A DNA stretch of 64,000 nucleotides from Mycobacterium sp. ELW1 (GTDB lineage: Bacteria > Actinomycetota > Actinomycetes > Mycobacteriales > Mycobacteriaceae): positions 1,612,001 to 1,676,000 of the forward strand of contig NZ_CP032155.1 in NCBI RefSeq assembly GCF_008329905.1, written 5' to 3'. The notes under the pieces are model-generated. The model was not told the origin of the DNA. It ran no database searches and was given only the letters and a program-made list of their open reading frames with translations. Each line of letters starts with the position of its first letter. The first letter of the stretch is position 1. Shown here in pieces: positions 1-11,260 of the stretch. The position numbers and the translations under genes are program-made.

Positions 1-275
<275 letters not shown>

Positions 276-279
276 CCCG

Positions 280-684
280 ATGTTCGCGAACGTCGGGTGG
301 GGCGAAATGCTCGTGCTGCTGGTCATCGGGCTGGTCGTTCTGGGCCCCGAGCGGCTGCCGGGCGCCATCCGGTGGACGTCGAACTCGTTGCGGCAGGCCC
401 GCGACTACGTCAGCGGCGCCACCAGTCAGCTGCGTGACGATCTCGGCCCGGAGTTCGAGGATCTGCGCCAGCCGCTGAGCGAGCTGCAGAAGCTGCGCGG
501 TATGACCCCGCGGGCCGCGCTCACCAAACACCTTCTCGACGGCGACGATTCGTGGATCGGCGAGGCGTTCCAGGCGCCGGACACAGTGAAGCCGCACAGC
601 GCGCCGCCCCCGCACGCGGTGGTGCCGAAACCCGAGCCGTTGCCGCCCGGCACGCCAGCGCCGTTCGACGCCGACGCCACCTGA
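280..684 (+). CDS. tatB: Sec-independent protein translocase subunit TatB
   Basis: TatB is part of the TatBC receptor that binds twin-arginine signal peptides of folded exported proteins at the inner membrane. The 134-residue protein starts [11 protein letters not shown], has one N-terminal membrane helix (about residues 7-22, ending at the characteristic LGPERLPG hinge), an amphipathic helix to about residue 60, and a proline-rich disordered tail. The length matches mycobacterial TatB. The ATG lies 4 bp after the htrA stop, so co-transcription is likely. It converges with mrp, with 4 bp between the stop codons. Confidence 0.95.
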   Translation: MFANVGWGEMLVLLVIGLVVLGPERLPGAIRWTSNSLRQARDYVSGATSQLRDDLGPEFEDLRQPLSELQKLRGMTPRAALTKHLLDGDDSWIGEAFQAPDTVKPHSAPPPHAVVPKPEPLPPGTPAPFDADAT

Positions 685-688
685 TCGC

Positions 689-1831
689 CTACAGGTGGCG
701 GGTGGTGTCCAGGCCCAGCGACATCCCGGCCAGCCCGCGCCGTCGTGCCGCCAGCTTGTCGGCGATGCCCCGCAATTCCTTGCCGGCCGCCGAATCGGGC
801 GCTGAAAGAACAAGCGGCACACCGGAATCGCCGGCCGCCACCAACGCGGGGTCCAGCGGCACCTGTCCGAGCAGGGGCACATCGGCGCCGACCGAACGGG
901 TGAGGCTCTCGGCGACCTGGCGGCCGCCGCCTTCGCCGAAGATCTGCATCGTGGTGCCGTCCGGCATGAGCAGCCCCGACATGTTCTCCACCACGCCGAC
1001 GATGCGTTGGCGGGTCTGCAGTGCGATCGCCCCGGCGCGTTCGGCCACCTCGGCGGCGGCGAGCTGCGGTGTCGTCACCACCAGGATCTCGGCGCCCGGA
1101 ACAAGCTGAGCCACCGAGATCGCCACGTCGCCGGTGCCCGGCGGCAGGTCGAGCAGCAGCACATCGAGATCGCCCCAGTACACGTCGGCAAGGAACTGTT
1201 GCAGCGCCCGGTGCAGCATCGGTCCCCGCCACACCACCGGTGCGTTGCCCTGGGTGAACTGGGCGATCGAGATGACCTTCACGTCGTGGGCGACCGGCGG
1301 CAGGATCATCGACTCGACCTGGGTGGGGCGGTCGTCGGTGCCCATCATGCGCGGCACCGAGTGGCCGTAGATGTCGGCGTCGAGCACGCCGACCGACAAG
1401 CCCCGAGACGCCAGCGCCGCGGCCAGGTTGACCGTCACGCTCGACTTGCCGACACCGCCCTTACCGGAGGCGACGGCGTACACCCGGGTCAGCGAGCCGG
1501 GCTGGGCGAACGGGATCACCGGTTCGGGCGCATCGCCGCGCAGTTGCTTGCGCAGTTCGGTGCGCTGCTCGTCGTTCATCACATCGAGCGCGACGGTCAC
1601 CGCCGCGGTGCCCGGCACATCGGCGACGGCCTGGGTCACCCGCTCGGTGATCTCGGTCTTCTTCGGGCACGCGGACGTGGTGAGGTAGATCTCGACGTGC
1701 ACGGCGCCGTCGTCGGCGACCGAGATGCTCTTGACCATGTTGAGCTCGGTGATCGGCTTGCGCAGTTCGGGATCGATCACTTTGCCCAGCGCAATGCGCA
1801 CCTGGGTCTGCAGTTCGCTCTTTTCGGACAT
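689..1831 (-). CDS. mrp: Mrp/ApbC family P-loop ATPase, iron-sulfur cluster carrier
   Basis: This 380-residue cytosolic NTPase has an N-terminal DUF59/MIP18-type domain (about residues 1-100) followed by a ParA/Mrp NTPase domain. The deviant Walker A ASGKGGVGKSS is near residue 122 and the DLPPGTGD motif near 230. Family members bind and transfer [4Fe-4S] clusters to apoproteins. The usual CxxC near the C-terminal part of the NTPase domain was not found on inspection, a variation seen in some Mrp proteins. The ortholog in M. tuberculosis is Rv1229c (from memory); the four genes that separate it from tatB there are missing here. Confidence 0.92.
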   Translation of the reverse strand: MSEKSELQTQVRIALGKVIDPELRKPITELNMVKSISVADDGAVHVEIYLTTSACPKKTEITERVTQAVADVPGTAAVTVALDVMNDEQRTELRKQLRGDAPEPVIPFAQPGSLTRVYAVASGKGGVGKSSVTVNLAAALASRGLSVGVLDADIYGHSVPRMMGTDDRPTQVESMILPPVAHDVKVISIAQFTQGNAPVVWRGPMLHRALQQFLADVYWGDLDVLLLDLPPGTGDVAISVAQLVPGAEILVVTTPQLAAAEVAERAGAIALQTRQRIVGVVENMSGLLMPDGTTMQIFGEGGGRQVAESLTRSVGADVPLLGQVPLDPALVAAGDSGVPLVLSAPDSAAGKELRGIADKLAARRRGLAGMSLGLDTTRHL

Positions 1832-1909
1832 CAGGGCCGAGTCTAGGTTGTGCGACCCCTGTCAGCGGAAACGGCCTGAGAAGTGACGCGACGTCCGTTC
1901 AAGTGCAAC

Positions 1910-3112
1910 CTAGCTGGCCGGGCCCGGCAGCGCACCGTGCACGGCAGGCAGCGGCGCCACCGGCACCTCCGCGACCGGCTCGGGGGCCGGCGGCGGGGGT
2001 GGCAACAGCCACGGCGGCTGCCACGGGGGCGGCGGCGCTTCCGGCATCGCCTGAGGCTGGACGGCCACCGGCGGGGGAGCCTGCGAACCGAGGCAGATCA
2101 CCTGGCACGGCTGCGACGGTAGCTCACTGACCGGGCCGGGCAGCGGGCCGAGCGCCAGCGATCCGGCCGTCTCGGTGTTGTTGATGCTGAGCTGCGCCAG
2201 CGGATCGGTCGGCGGCAGGCCGATGGCATTGAGCGGCAGACCCGGGCCCAGGCCCTCCGGGTTCTCCAGGTGGGCGTCCCCGAGAGCGGGTGCCGGTCCG
2301 ACGATCGGCGGCAGGTTGATCGGTTCCACGCCGGTGGCGTAGGCGGCGGCCCAACCCAGCACGTTCTGGGCGTAGGCCATCGAGTTGTTGTAGCGCAGGA
2401 TCGCGGTCAGCACCTGCGACTGGTTGCGTAGGTTCAGCCCGCCGCTGCACAGGTAGCGGGCCGCGGCCAACGCCGCGTCGTAGACGTTCTGCGGATCGGC
2501 CTTGCCGTCGCCGTCGCCGTCGGCGGCGTAGCGCGACCAGGTGCCGGGCAGGAACTGCATGGGTCCCATCGCCCGCGCATACACCGGGCGGCCCGCCTGG
2601 ACGGTCTGGACGATGACCTCGTTGCCCGACAGGGTGCCGTCCAGCGTGGGGCCGTAGATCGGGTTGATCGCGGTGCCACGGGCATCGGTGGCGCCGCCGT
2701 TGGCGTGCATGGATTCGATGCGGCCGATACCGGCCAGCAGGTTCCAGCTCAGCCCGCAGCCCGGTGCGGCCACGGACATCTTCTGTTCGGCATTGCGGTA
2801 GGCGGCCAGCGGAACCGACGGGATGCGCAGGGACCCGATCGAGCTGACCACCATCGCCGGCGGCGGAGCCGACGGGGTGGCCGCGGCGAAGTGAAAGTTG
2901 GTGGGCTGCTTGGTCAACGCGACGACGGTGACACCCGAGGTGTCGACTTGCGGTGACACCGCGGCCAGGGGCATGACTTCCTTGCCGACCACCGGCGCGT
3001 GCGGTAGGTCGGGGGCTGCGCTGACCGCACCGGCGAGCACGACCGGGGTGAGCACAGCAATTCCGAACGCAGGCTTCCGCACCATCCGGCTGACGCGGTT
3101 TCCTATGCCCAC
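1910..3112 (-). CDS. Secreted lytic murein transglycosylase with proline-rich tail
   Basis: This 400-residue protein has an N-terminal signal/anchor (hydrophobic stretch around residues 14-32, ending in AVSAAP) and a transglycosylase domain at about residues 115-270. The predicted catalytic Glu sits in AGIGRIES, followed by AMGPMQFLPGTW and a closing RYNNSMAYAQNVL segment. Such enzymes cleave the MurNAc-GlcNAc bond of peptidoglycan. The last ~60 residues are a low-complexity proline-rich tail. It corresponds in order to Rv1230c. The GTG chosen has an upstream GAGG; an ATG ten codons downstream (3082) would also leave an intact signal sequence. Confidence 0.85.
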   Translation of the reverse strand: MGIGNRVSRMVRKPAFGIAVLTPVVLAGAVSAAPDLPHAPVVGKEVMPLAAVSPQVDTSGVTVVALTKQPTNFHFAAATPSAPPPAMVVSSIGSLRIPSVPLAAYRNAEQKMSVAAPGCGLSWNLLAGIGRIESMHANGGATDARGTAINPIYGPTLDGTLSGNEVIVQTVQAGRPVYARAMGPMQFLPGTWSRYAADGDGDGKADPQNVYDAALAAARYLCSGGLNLRNQSQVLTAILRYNNSMAYAQNVLGWAAAYATGVEPINLPPIVGPAPALGDAHLENPEGLGPGLPLNAIGLPPTDPLAQLSINNTETAGSLALGPLPGPVSELPSQPCQVICLGSQAPPPVAVQPQAMPEAPPPPWQPPWLLPPPPPAPEPVAEVPVAPLPAVHGALPGPAS

Positions 3113-3202
3113 TCGTCCGTCCTCAGATCATGCCGCCTGTGTGAACCAAGTCACCATACATATCTTCGTGACCTCAGTGGTATCCAATGGTCACCTTTGT
3201 CA

Positions 3203-3757
3203 CTAACTCACCTCGTCGTCGACGGGCTCGACGGCCGATCGGGCCTTCTTCGCTTTGTCCTTCTTGGCCTTGCCGCCGTTTTCGGACTGCAGCGATTCCA
3301 GCAGGTCGCGGATCTCCTCGAGTTCGCGGCGAAGGTAGTCGCGGGTGGCGACCTCACCGACGGCCAACCGCAGCGACGCCAGCTCGCGGGCCAGGAACTC
3401 GGTGTCGGCTTTGGTCTGCTCAGCGCGCCGGCGATCCTCCTCGAGCGAGACCCGGTCGCGGTTCTCCTGCCGGTTCTGCGCAAGCAGGATCAGCGGCGCG
3501 GCGTAGGCGGCCTGGGTGGAGAACGCCAGGTTGAGCAGGATGAACGGGTAGGGGTCCCACCGCAAGCTCACCGCGAACAGGTTCAGCCCGATCCAGACGA
3601 TGACCAGGATCGTCTGCCACGCGAGGTAGCGCCCGGTGCCCAGGAAGCGGGCGATCGATTCACTGAACCGGCCGACCGCCTCCGGATCGACGTTGAACGA
3701 CAGCCGACGCGACGAGCGGGGGGTGTCGAGGCGTTGGCGCGCGGACGACTCGCTCAC
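3203..3757 (-). CDS. DUF1003 membrane protein
   Basis: This 184-residue protein has two transmembrane helices in its middle (about residues 45-95, with YLAWQTILVIVWIGLNLF and the following YPFILLNLAFSTQAAYAAP), then a charged coiled-coil region and a lysine-rich tail. This is the DUF1003 layout, a family of unknown biochemical role. The GTG start overlaps the stop of the upstream MgtE_N/CBS gene (GTGA, 4 bp), so the two are translationally coupled and probably work together. It corresponds to Rv1231c in the M. tuberculosis order. Confidence 0.85.
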   Translation of the reverse strand: MSESSARQRLDTPRSSRRLSFNVDPEAVGRFSESIARFLGTGRYLAWQTILVIVWIGLNLFAVSLRWDPYPFILLNLAFSTQAAYAAPLILLAQNRQENRDRVSLEEDRRRAEQTKADTEFLARELASLRLAVGEVATRDYLRRELEEIRDLLESLQSENGGKAKKDKAKKARSAVEPVDDEVS

Positions 3758-5061
3758 GTCGCCCCCTCTGCGCTGGCCGTCCGCTCGGACAGTTGTGGAT
3801 CCTCGTAGCTTTCCCGCCAGTCGTCGGGCAGCAGATGGTCGAGCACGTCGTCGACGGTCACCGCGCCGAGCAGGTGGTTCTCCTCGTCGACCACGGGACC
3901 GCAGACCAGGTTATAGGCGGCGAAGTACCGCGTCACCCCTGCCAGCGACGTGTTCGGCGTGCAGCTGGGCAGGTCGGTGTCCACGATTCCGCTGACCAGG
4001 TTGGCGGGCGGTTCGCGCAGCAGCGCCTGCAGGTGCACGCAGCCCAGATAGCGACCGGTGGGGGTGGCGGTCGGGGGTCGGACCACGAACACCAGCGACG
4101 CCAGCGCCGGCGTCAGGTCGGGGTCCCGCACCCGGGCCAGTGCTTCGGCGACGGTGGTGTCGGGCGCGAGCACCACCGGGTCGGAGGTCATCAGACCGCC
4201 CGCGGTGTCGGGTGAGTGGCTCAGCAGGCGTCGCACCGGCTCGGAGTCCTCGGGGTCCATCCGCCGCAGCAGCACCTCGGCCTCGGTCGGATTCAGCACA
4301 CCGAGAAGGTCAGCGGCGTCATCGGGGTCCATCGCCTCGAGGACGTCGGCCGCTCGTTCGGTGTCGAGCTGCAGCAGCAGAACGGTCTGGTCGTCCTCGG
4401 GCAACTCCTGGAGGATGTCGGCCACCCGCTCGTCGTCGAGCGCGTTGATCACCTCGGTGCGGCGCTTGGCGGGCAGATCGCGGATCGCGTCGGCCACCTC
4501 GATGGGGCGCTGGCCTTCGAACTGGTGCAGCAGCTGGGCCACGCCCTGGCCGGGCATCGACAGCGCCGACGGGGTCAGGCCCTGCACGTTGTGCCAGTCC
4601 ACCACCTGGATCGTCGAACGACGGCCGAGCCGGCGGTGGCTGCGCACTGCGACCCGGGTGACCACCCAGTCCCGGACGCGGGACTGCTCGATACCCAGGT
4701 CGACGACGATCACGTCCACACCGGACATCTGCGGCAGCTCGGGGTCGTTGACCCGGACCCGGCTGTCGAGGACCTGGCCGAGCACCAGGACCTCACCGGG
4801 CCGCTGCGCGAAACGGCGCAACGACACATTGCCGGTGGTGAGGGTGACGGCGTTCGGCTCGATCGCGGTCACTCGCAGTATCGGCACGAAAATTCTTCGG
4901 CGAGTGAGCATTTCGACCACCAGGCCGAGGACGCGCGGTTGCTGGCGGACGATGCTCATGCTGATCACGACATCGCGAACGCGGCCGAGGGATTCTCCAT
5001 CCGGACCGAGCACGGCCAGTCCCGCCAGCCGCGCCGCGTACACCCTGTTCACCGACGCCAT
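3754..5061 (-). CDS. PRC-barrel / MgtE N-domain / CBS protein without a channel domain
   Basis: This 435-residue soluble protein starts with a PRC-barrel-like domain (about 1-90: LGPDGESLGRVRDVVISM), followed by an MgtE intracellular N-domain of repeated acidic helices (about 190-290: DERVADILQELPEDDQ, DPDDAADLLGVL) and a CBS pair (about 295-420: MTSDPVVLAPDTTVAEAL, CGPVVDEENHLLGAVTVDD). In MgtE Mg2+ channels the N and CBS domains sense cytosolic Mg2+ and gate the pore; here no membrane segments follow. It is coupled to a DUF1003 membrane protein, which could be its partner. It corresponds to Rv1232c. Confidence 0.88.
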   Translation of the reverse strand: MASVNRVYAARLAGLAVLGPDGESLGRVRDVVISMSIVRQQPRVLGLVVEMLTRRRIFVPILRVTAIEPNAVTLTTGNVSLRRFAQRPGEVLVLGQVLDSRVRVNDPELPQMSGVDVIVVDLGIEQSRVRDWVVTRVAVRSHRRLGRRSTIQVVDWHNVQGLTPSALSMPGQGVAQLLHQFEGQRPIEVADAIRDLPAKRRTEVINALDDERVADILQELPEDDQTVLLLQLDTERAADVLEAMDPDDAADLLGVLNPTEAEVLLRRMDPEDSEPVRRLLSHSPDTAGGLMTSDPVVLAPDTTVAEALARVRDPDLTPALASLVFVVRPPTATPTGRYLGCVHLQALLREPPANLVSGIVDTDLPSCTPNTSLAGVTRYFAAYNLVCGPVVDEENHLLGAVTVDDVLDHLLPDDWRESYEDPQLSERTASAEGAT

Positions 5062-5085
5062 AAGTCAAAGGGTAGGAGTGTAAGC

Positions 5086-6053
5086 GTGGAGAACGCCTAT
5101 CGACCCCGTCGAACCTGCTTGTCGGTTCCGGGCAGCAGTCTCAAGATGATCGAGAAGGCCAAGGCATTGCCTGCCGACGAAGTGTTCCTCGACCTCGAGG
5201 ACGCGGTCGCGCCAGATGCCAAGGCGCAGGCCCGCAAACAGGTCGGTGCGGCGTTGGCGAGCCCGGGCTGGGCAGGTCAGCTGCGGGGGTGCGGGTCAAC
5301 GACTGGACCACGCCGTGGACGTACTCCGATGTGATCGACGTGGTGTCCGAGGTGGCCTCGGCCCGCGACGGGCATCTCGACGTCATCGTGCTGCCCAAGG
5401 TGACCGACGCCAGCCACGTCCATGCCCTCGACCTGTTGCTGACCCAGCTCGAGCTGACCCACGGCCTGCCGGTCGGGCGGATCGGTGTCGACGCCCAGAT
5501 CGAAGATGCCAAGGGACTGGCCAACATCCATGCGATCGCCGCCGCGCCGCGGGTGCAGGCGTTGGTGCTCGGCCCGGCGGATCTGATGGCGAGTCTGAAC
5601 ATGCGCACCCTGGTGGTGGGTGAGCAGCCGGAGGGTTATGACGTCGGCGACGCGTATCACCACGTGTTGATGACGATCCTCGTCGCCGCCCGCGCACACG
5701 GCATCGCCGCGATCGACGGGCCGTATCTGAAGGTGCGCGACGTGGCGGCGTTCCGGCGAGTGGCGGGCCGCGCGGCAGCGCTGGGCTACGACGGCAAGTG
5801 GGTGCTCCACCCCGACCAGATCGCCGCGGGCAACGAGATTTTCTCACCCGCCCAAACCGAATACGACCGCGCCGAGCTGATTCTGGAGGCCTACGACTGG
5901 CACACGTCGACGGCGGGCGGGGCTCGCGGCGCGGTGATGCTCGGTGACGAGATGATCGACGAAGCCAGCCGCAAGATGGCGCTGGTGGTGGTCGGCAAGG
6001 GCCGGGCGGCCGGCATGCAACGTCAGGGTGAGCGGTTCACCCCGCCGAGCTAA
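5086..6053 (+). CDS. HpcH/HpaI aldolase/citrate lyase (CitE-like) protein; frame broken by 1-bp deletion
   Basis: The protein reads as a CitE-like lyase: N-terminal RTCLSVPGSS, the metal/phosphate motif FLDLEDAVAP (about residues 38-47), then VRVNDWTTPWTYSDV, LGPADLMASLN, and a C-terminal helix with DEMIDEASRKMA. CitE-like proteins cleave or form C-C bonds of CoA-linked or free malyl/citramalyl substrates. The first ~67 codons lie in one frame and the rest in another. The switch is in the G run at 5285-5289; one extra G restores a 322-residue protein. The GTG start is only 24 bp from the divergent MgtE_N gene. Real mutation or sequencing error cannot be told apart here. Confidence 0.75.
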
Positions 6054-6523
6054 TAACTGCTGGGTGACGTAGCGGTACTGGCCGCGAGGATGACGACGAA
6101 CGCGATGTAGAGCACGATCAGGGCGACGATCACCGCGCCGATGGCCACGCCGGCCACCGCGAGCCCGAAGCCGTCCTGCCCGGTGCGCTTGGTTTCCCGC
6201 ATCGCGACGATCCCGAGAATGATGCCGGCGACCGAGGGCAGCCCGCACAGCAGCAGGCCGGCCAGCGACGTCACCAGCGCCGCGATGGCTTTTCCGTTGG
6301 TGCCCGGCGGTTTCGTCGGCCGGTACGGGTCGTAGGGATCGCCATAACCGGGGTAGCCGGGGTAGGCAGGCGGCGGGTACGGGTAGCCCGGGTATCCCGT
6401 CGGCGGGGGGTAAGGCGCCGGGTACACCGGCGGTGGCATCGCGGGGAAGTTCGCCGGATAGTCCAGCGGCGCGTACGGATCAGCCGGCGGCGGTGTGCCC
6501 TCCGGGTGTGGGGGATACGTCAT
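6050..6523 (-). CDS. Proline/tyrosine-rich DUF4190 membrane protein
   Basis: The first ~75 of 157 residues are a low-complexity Pro/Tyr/Gly region (repeats of YPGYPY and PPP type). A C-terminal DUF4190-like membrane domain with two hydrophobic helices follows (AIAALVTSLAGLLLC and VAGVAIGAVIVALIVLYI), joined by the conserved basic turn MRETKRTGQDGFGLA. The family is widespread in actinobacteria and its function is not established. It lies 4 bp after a paralog of the same layout and corresponds to Rv1233c. Its stop overlaps the stop of the convergent CitE-like gene by 4 bp. Confidence 0.82.
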   Translation of the reverse strand: MTYPPHPEGTPPPADPYAPLDYPANFPAMPPPVYPAPYPPPTGYPGYPYPPPAYPGYPGYGDPYDPYRPTKPPGTNGKAIAALVTSLAGLLLCGLPSVAGIILGIVAMRETKRTGQDGFGLAVAGVAIGAVIVALIVLYIAFVVILAASTATSPSSY

Positions 6524-6527
6524 CGGG

Positions 6528-7148
6528 TCAGCGCCAGGCGTAGATCGCCCAGATCATGCTGATGATCAGGGTTGCGACGCCCACCACGATCCCGGCGATG
6601 GCCAGGCCGTAGCCGCCCTGCCGGGTTCGCTTGATCTGGTTGAGCGCGAGGATGCCGCAGACGATCCCGACGATCGAGCCGATCCCGCACAGCAATCCGA
6701 TGACCGACGCCACCAGCGACGAGATCGCCAAGGTGTTGGTGCCCGTTGGCGGGGCCGGGTAACCGTAGCCGCCTTGATACGGCGCCGCGCCGTACTGCGG
6801 CGGCGGAGGCGGGTAGCCGCCGGGTTGCGGAGGCGGATAGGCCGACGGTTGCTCGGCATAGCCGGGTGCCCCGTACGCCCCGGGGGACGGCGGCGGGTAG
6901 CCCGGCTGCGGGCCGTAACCCGGCGGCGGATAGCCGGGCGCGCTGTAGCCCGGCGGCGGCGGGTAGGCACCCGGCGCGTCGTAGCCGGGATAGGCCGGCG
7001 GGGTGGGCTCATAGCCCGACGGGGCACTCTCGTAGCCGGGTGACGCCGGGCTCTGTTCGATGGGCGGGGCTTCGTGCGTCCCCTCGGACGGGCCCTGTTC
7101 GCCCGCGTTCTGCGGCTTTTCGCCGGAGTCGCCGCCGGAAGCTGTCAT
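6528..7148 (-). CDS. Proline/tyrosine-rich DUF4190 membrane protein (tandem paralog)
   Basis: This is a 206-residue paralog of the gene that follows it. The N-terminal part is acidic and then a long PPGY/PPPP-rich tract (about residues 35-140). The C-terminal domain carries two membrane helices (LAISSLVASVIGLLC and IAGIVVGVATLIISMIW) around the turn LNQIKRTRQGGYGLA. The same KRTxQxGxGLA turn appears in the neighbour, so this is a tandem duplication. I chose the ATG at 7148 (MTASGGDSGEK); a longer reading upstream has no family-like sequence. The gap to the partner is 4 bp, so they form one operon. Confidence 0.8.
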   Translation of the reverse strand: MTASGGDSGEKPQNAGEQGPSEGTHEAPPIEQSPASPGYESAPSGYEPTPPAYPGYDAPGAYPPPPGYSAPGYPPPGYGPQPGYPPPSPGAYGAPGYAEQPSAYPPPQPGGYPPPPPQYGAAPYQGGYGYPAPPTGTNTLAISSLVASVIGLLCGIGSIVGIVCGILALNQIKRTRQGGYGLAIAGIVVGVATLIISMIWAIYAWR

Positions 7149-7222
7149 GCTGTTCAACCTAGCGTATGTGCAGGTGGCGCGGGGCTGGCTTGCTGTTGGG
7201 GCACCAACGCCCGCGGTACCAC

Positions 7223-7264
7223 GTTGATCAGGTTGATCAGGGATCTCACCCGCTTCGAGCGGGT
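7223..7264. promoter_or_regulatory. 9-bp tandem repeat and 7-bp inverted repeat upstream of the stress-domain gene
   Basis: GTTGATCAG occurs twice back to back at 7223-7240. ACCCGCT at 7248-7254 pairs with AGCGGGT at 7258-7264 across a TCG loop. Both lie in the divergent promoter region of the DUF4190 gene and the stress-domain gene. They could be a binding site or a 5' UTR hairpin; nothing more can be shown from sequence. Confidence 0.3.
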
Positions 7265-7311
7265 GCGACACGACACGACAAACGCCGCGCACGACAGGAG
7301 AATGAGCAGTT

Positions 7312-7830
7312 ATGACCAGCCCCTTCCCACAGGGTCAGAACCCGGGTGGCGCAGCCGCCGCGTCACGCCGCGGGCCGGTCGGCCTGCCCACCCCGCCCAA
7401 GGGGTGGCCGATCGGCTCGTATCCGACCTACGCCGAGGCCCAGAAGGCCGTCGATTACCTGTCCGACGAGCAGTTCCCGGTGGAGCAGGTGACCATCGTC
7501 GGCGTGGACCTGATGCAGGTCGAGCGTGTGACCGGCCGGCTGTCCTGGCCCAAAGTGCTGGGCGGTGGCGTGATCACCGGCGCCTGGCTGGGCATCTTCA
7601 TCGGCCTGGTGCTGGGATTCTTCAGCCCCAACCCGTGGGCGTCATTGATCACCGGCGTCGTCGCCGGCGTCATATTCGGATTGATCACCTCGGCGGTCCC
7701 GTACGCGATGGCGCGTGGGACAAGGGATTTCAGCTCCACCATGCAACTGGTCGCGGGCCGCTACGACGTGTTGTGCGATCCGCAGAGCGCCGAGAAGGCG
7801 CGGGACATGCTGGCGCGCTTGAAGATCTGA
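7312..7830 (+). CDS. General-stress-protein 17M-like (YflT-type) domain membrane protein
   Basis: This 172-residue protein opens with a short Pro/Gly-rich tail, then a YflT/GSP17M-like alpha/beta domain (about 35-75: GSYPTYAEAQKAVDYLSDE, VTIVGVDL). A central glycine-rich membrane hairpin follows (about 82-130: VLGGGVITGAWLGIFIGLVL, and a second hydrophobic run), and then the closing strand of the domain (YDVLCDPQSAEKARDML). The biochemical role is unknown; related domains are stress-induced in Bacillus. It corresponds to Rv1234, directly upstream of the trehalose importer. Confidence 0.8.
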   Translation: MTSPFPQGQNPGGAAAASRRGPVGLPTPPKGWPIGSYPTYAEAQKAVDYLSDEQFPVEQVTIVGVDLMQVERVTGRLSWPKVLGGGVITGAWLGIFIGLVLGFFSPNPWASLITGVVAGVIFGLITSAVPYAMARGTRDFSSTMQLVAGRYDVLCDPQSAEKARDMLARLKI

Positions 7831-7838
7831 CGCGCTGA

Positions 7839-10412
<2,574 letters not shown>

Positions 10413-10413
<1 letters not shown>

Positions 10414-11249
10414 TGGCTGAGCGGGTCGGCACCCGGCGGGCGGTGAGCTGGATCGTGATCGACGCGATCGTGGTGATCTACGCACTCTTTCCGGTGTTGT
10501 GGATTCTGAGCCTGTCGCTCAAGCCCACGTCGACGGTCAAGGACGGCAAGCTCATTCCGTCGGAAATCACCTTCGACAACTACAAGGGCATCTTCAGCGG
10601 CGACGCGTTCAGTTCCGCGTTGATCAATTCGATCGGCATCGGACTGATCACCACGGTGATCGCTGTGGTGATCGGGGGCATGGCGGCCTACGCGGTGGCC
10701 CGGCTGGAGTTCACCGGTAAGAAGGCGCTGATCGGCGCCGCGCTGCTGATCGCGATGTTCCCCCAGATCTCCTTGGTGACACCGCTGTTCAACATCGAGC
10801 GCCGGCTCGGTCTGTTCGACACGTGGCCCGGATTGATCATTCCGTACATCACGTTCGCGCTGCCGCTGGCGATCTACACGTTGTCGGCGTTCTTCCGGGA
10901 GATTCCCTGGGATCTGGAGAAGGCCGCCAAGATGGACGGCGCGACACCGGCTCAGGCGTTTCGGCGGGTGATCGCGCCGCTGGCCGCACCGGGCATCGTG
11001 ACGGCGGCCATCCTGGTGTTCATCTTCGCGTGGAACGACCTGCTGCTGGCGCTGTCGCTGACCGCCACCAACGCCGCGATCACCGCGCCGGTGGCCATCG
11101 CGAACTTCACCGGCAGTTCGCAATTCGAGGAGCCGACCGGGTCGATCGCCGCAGGCGCGATGGTGATCACGGTTCCGATCATCGTGTTCGTTCTGATCTT
11201 CCAACGAAGGATCGTCGCCGGGCTGACCTCCGGCGCGGTGAAGGGGTAG
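10413..11249 (+). CDS. sugB: Trehalose ABC transporter permease SugB
   Basis: This is the second permease of the trehalose importer, 278 residues with six predicted helices (first at [20 protein letters not shown]). The cytosolic EAA loop is [19 protein letters not shown], followed by [21 protein letters not shown], typical of MalG-type permeases. The start overlaps the sugA stop by one base (TGATG), so translation is coupled. Ortholog of Rv1237. Confidence 0.94.
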
Positions 11250-11260
11250 CGAGGTTTTCG

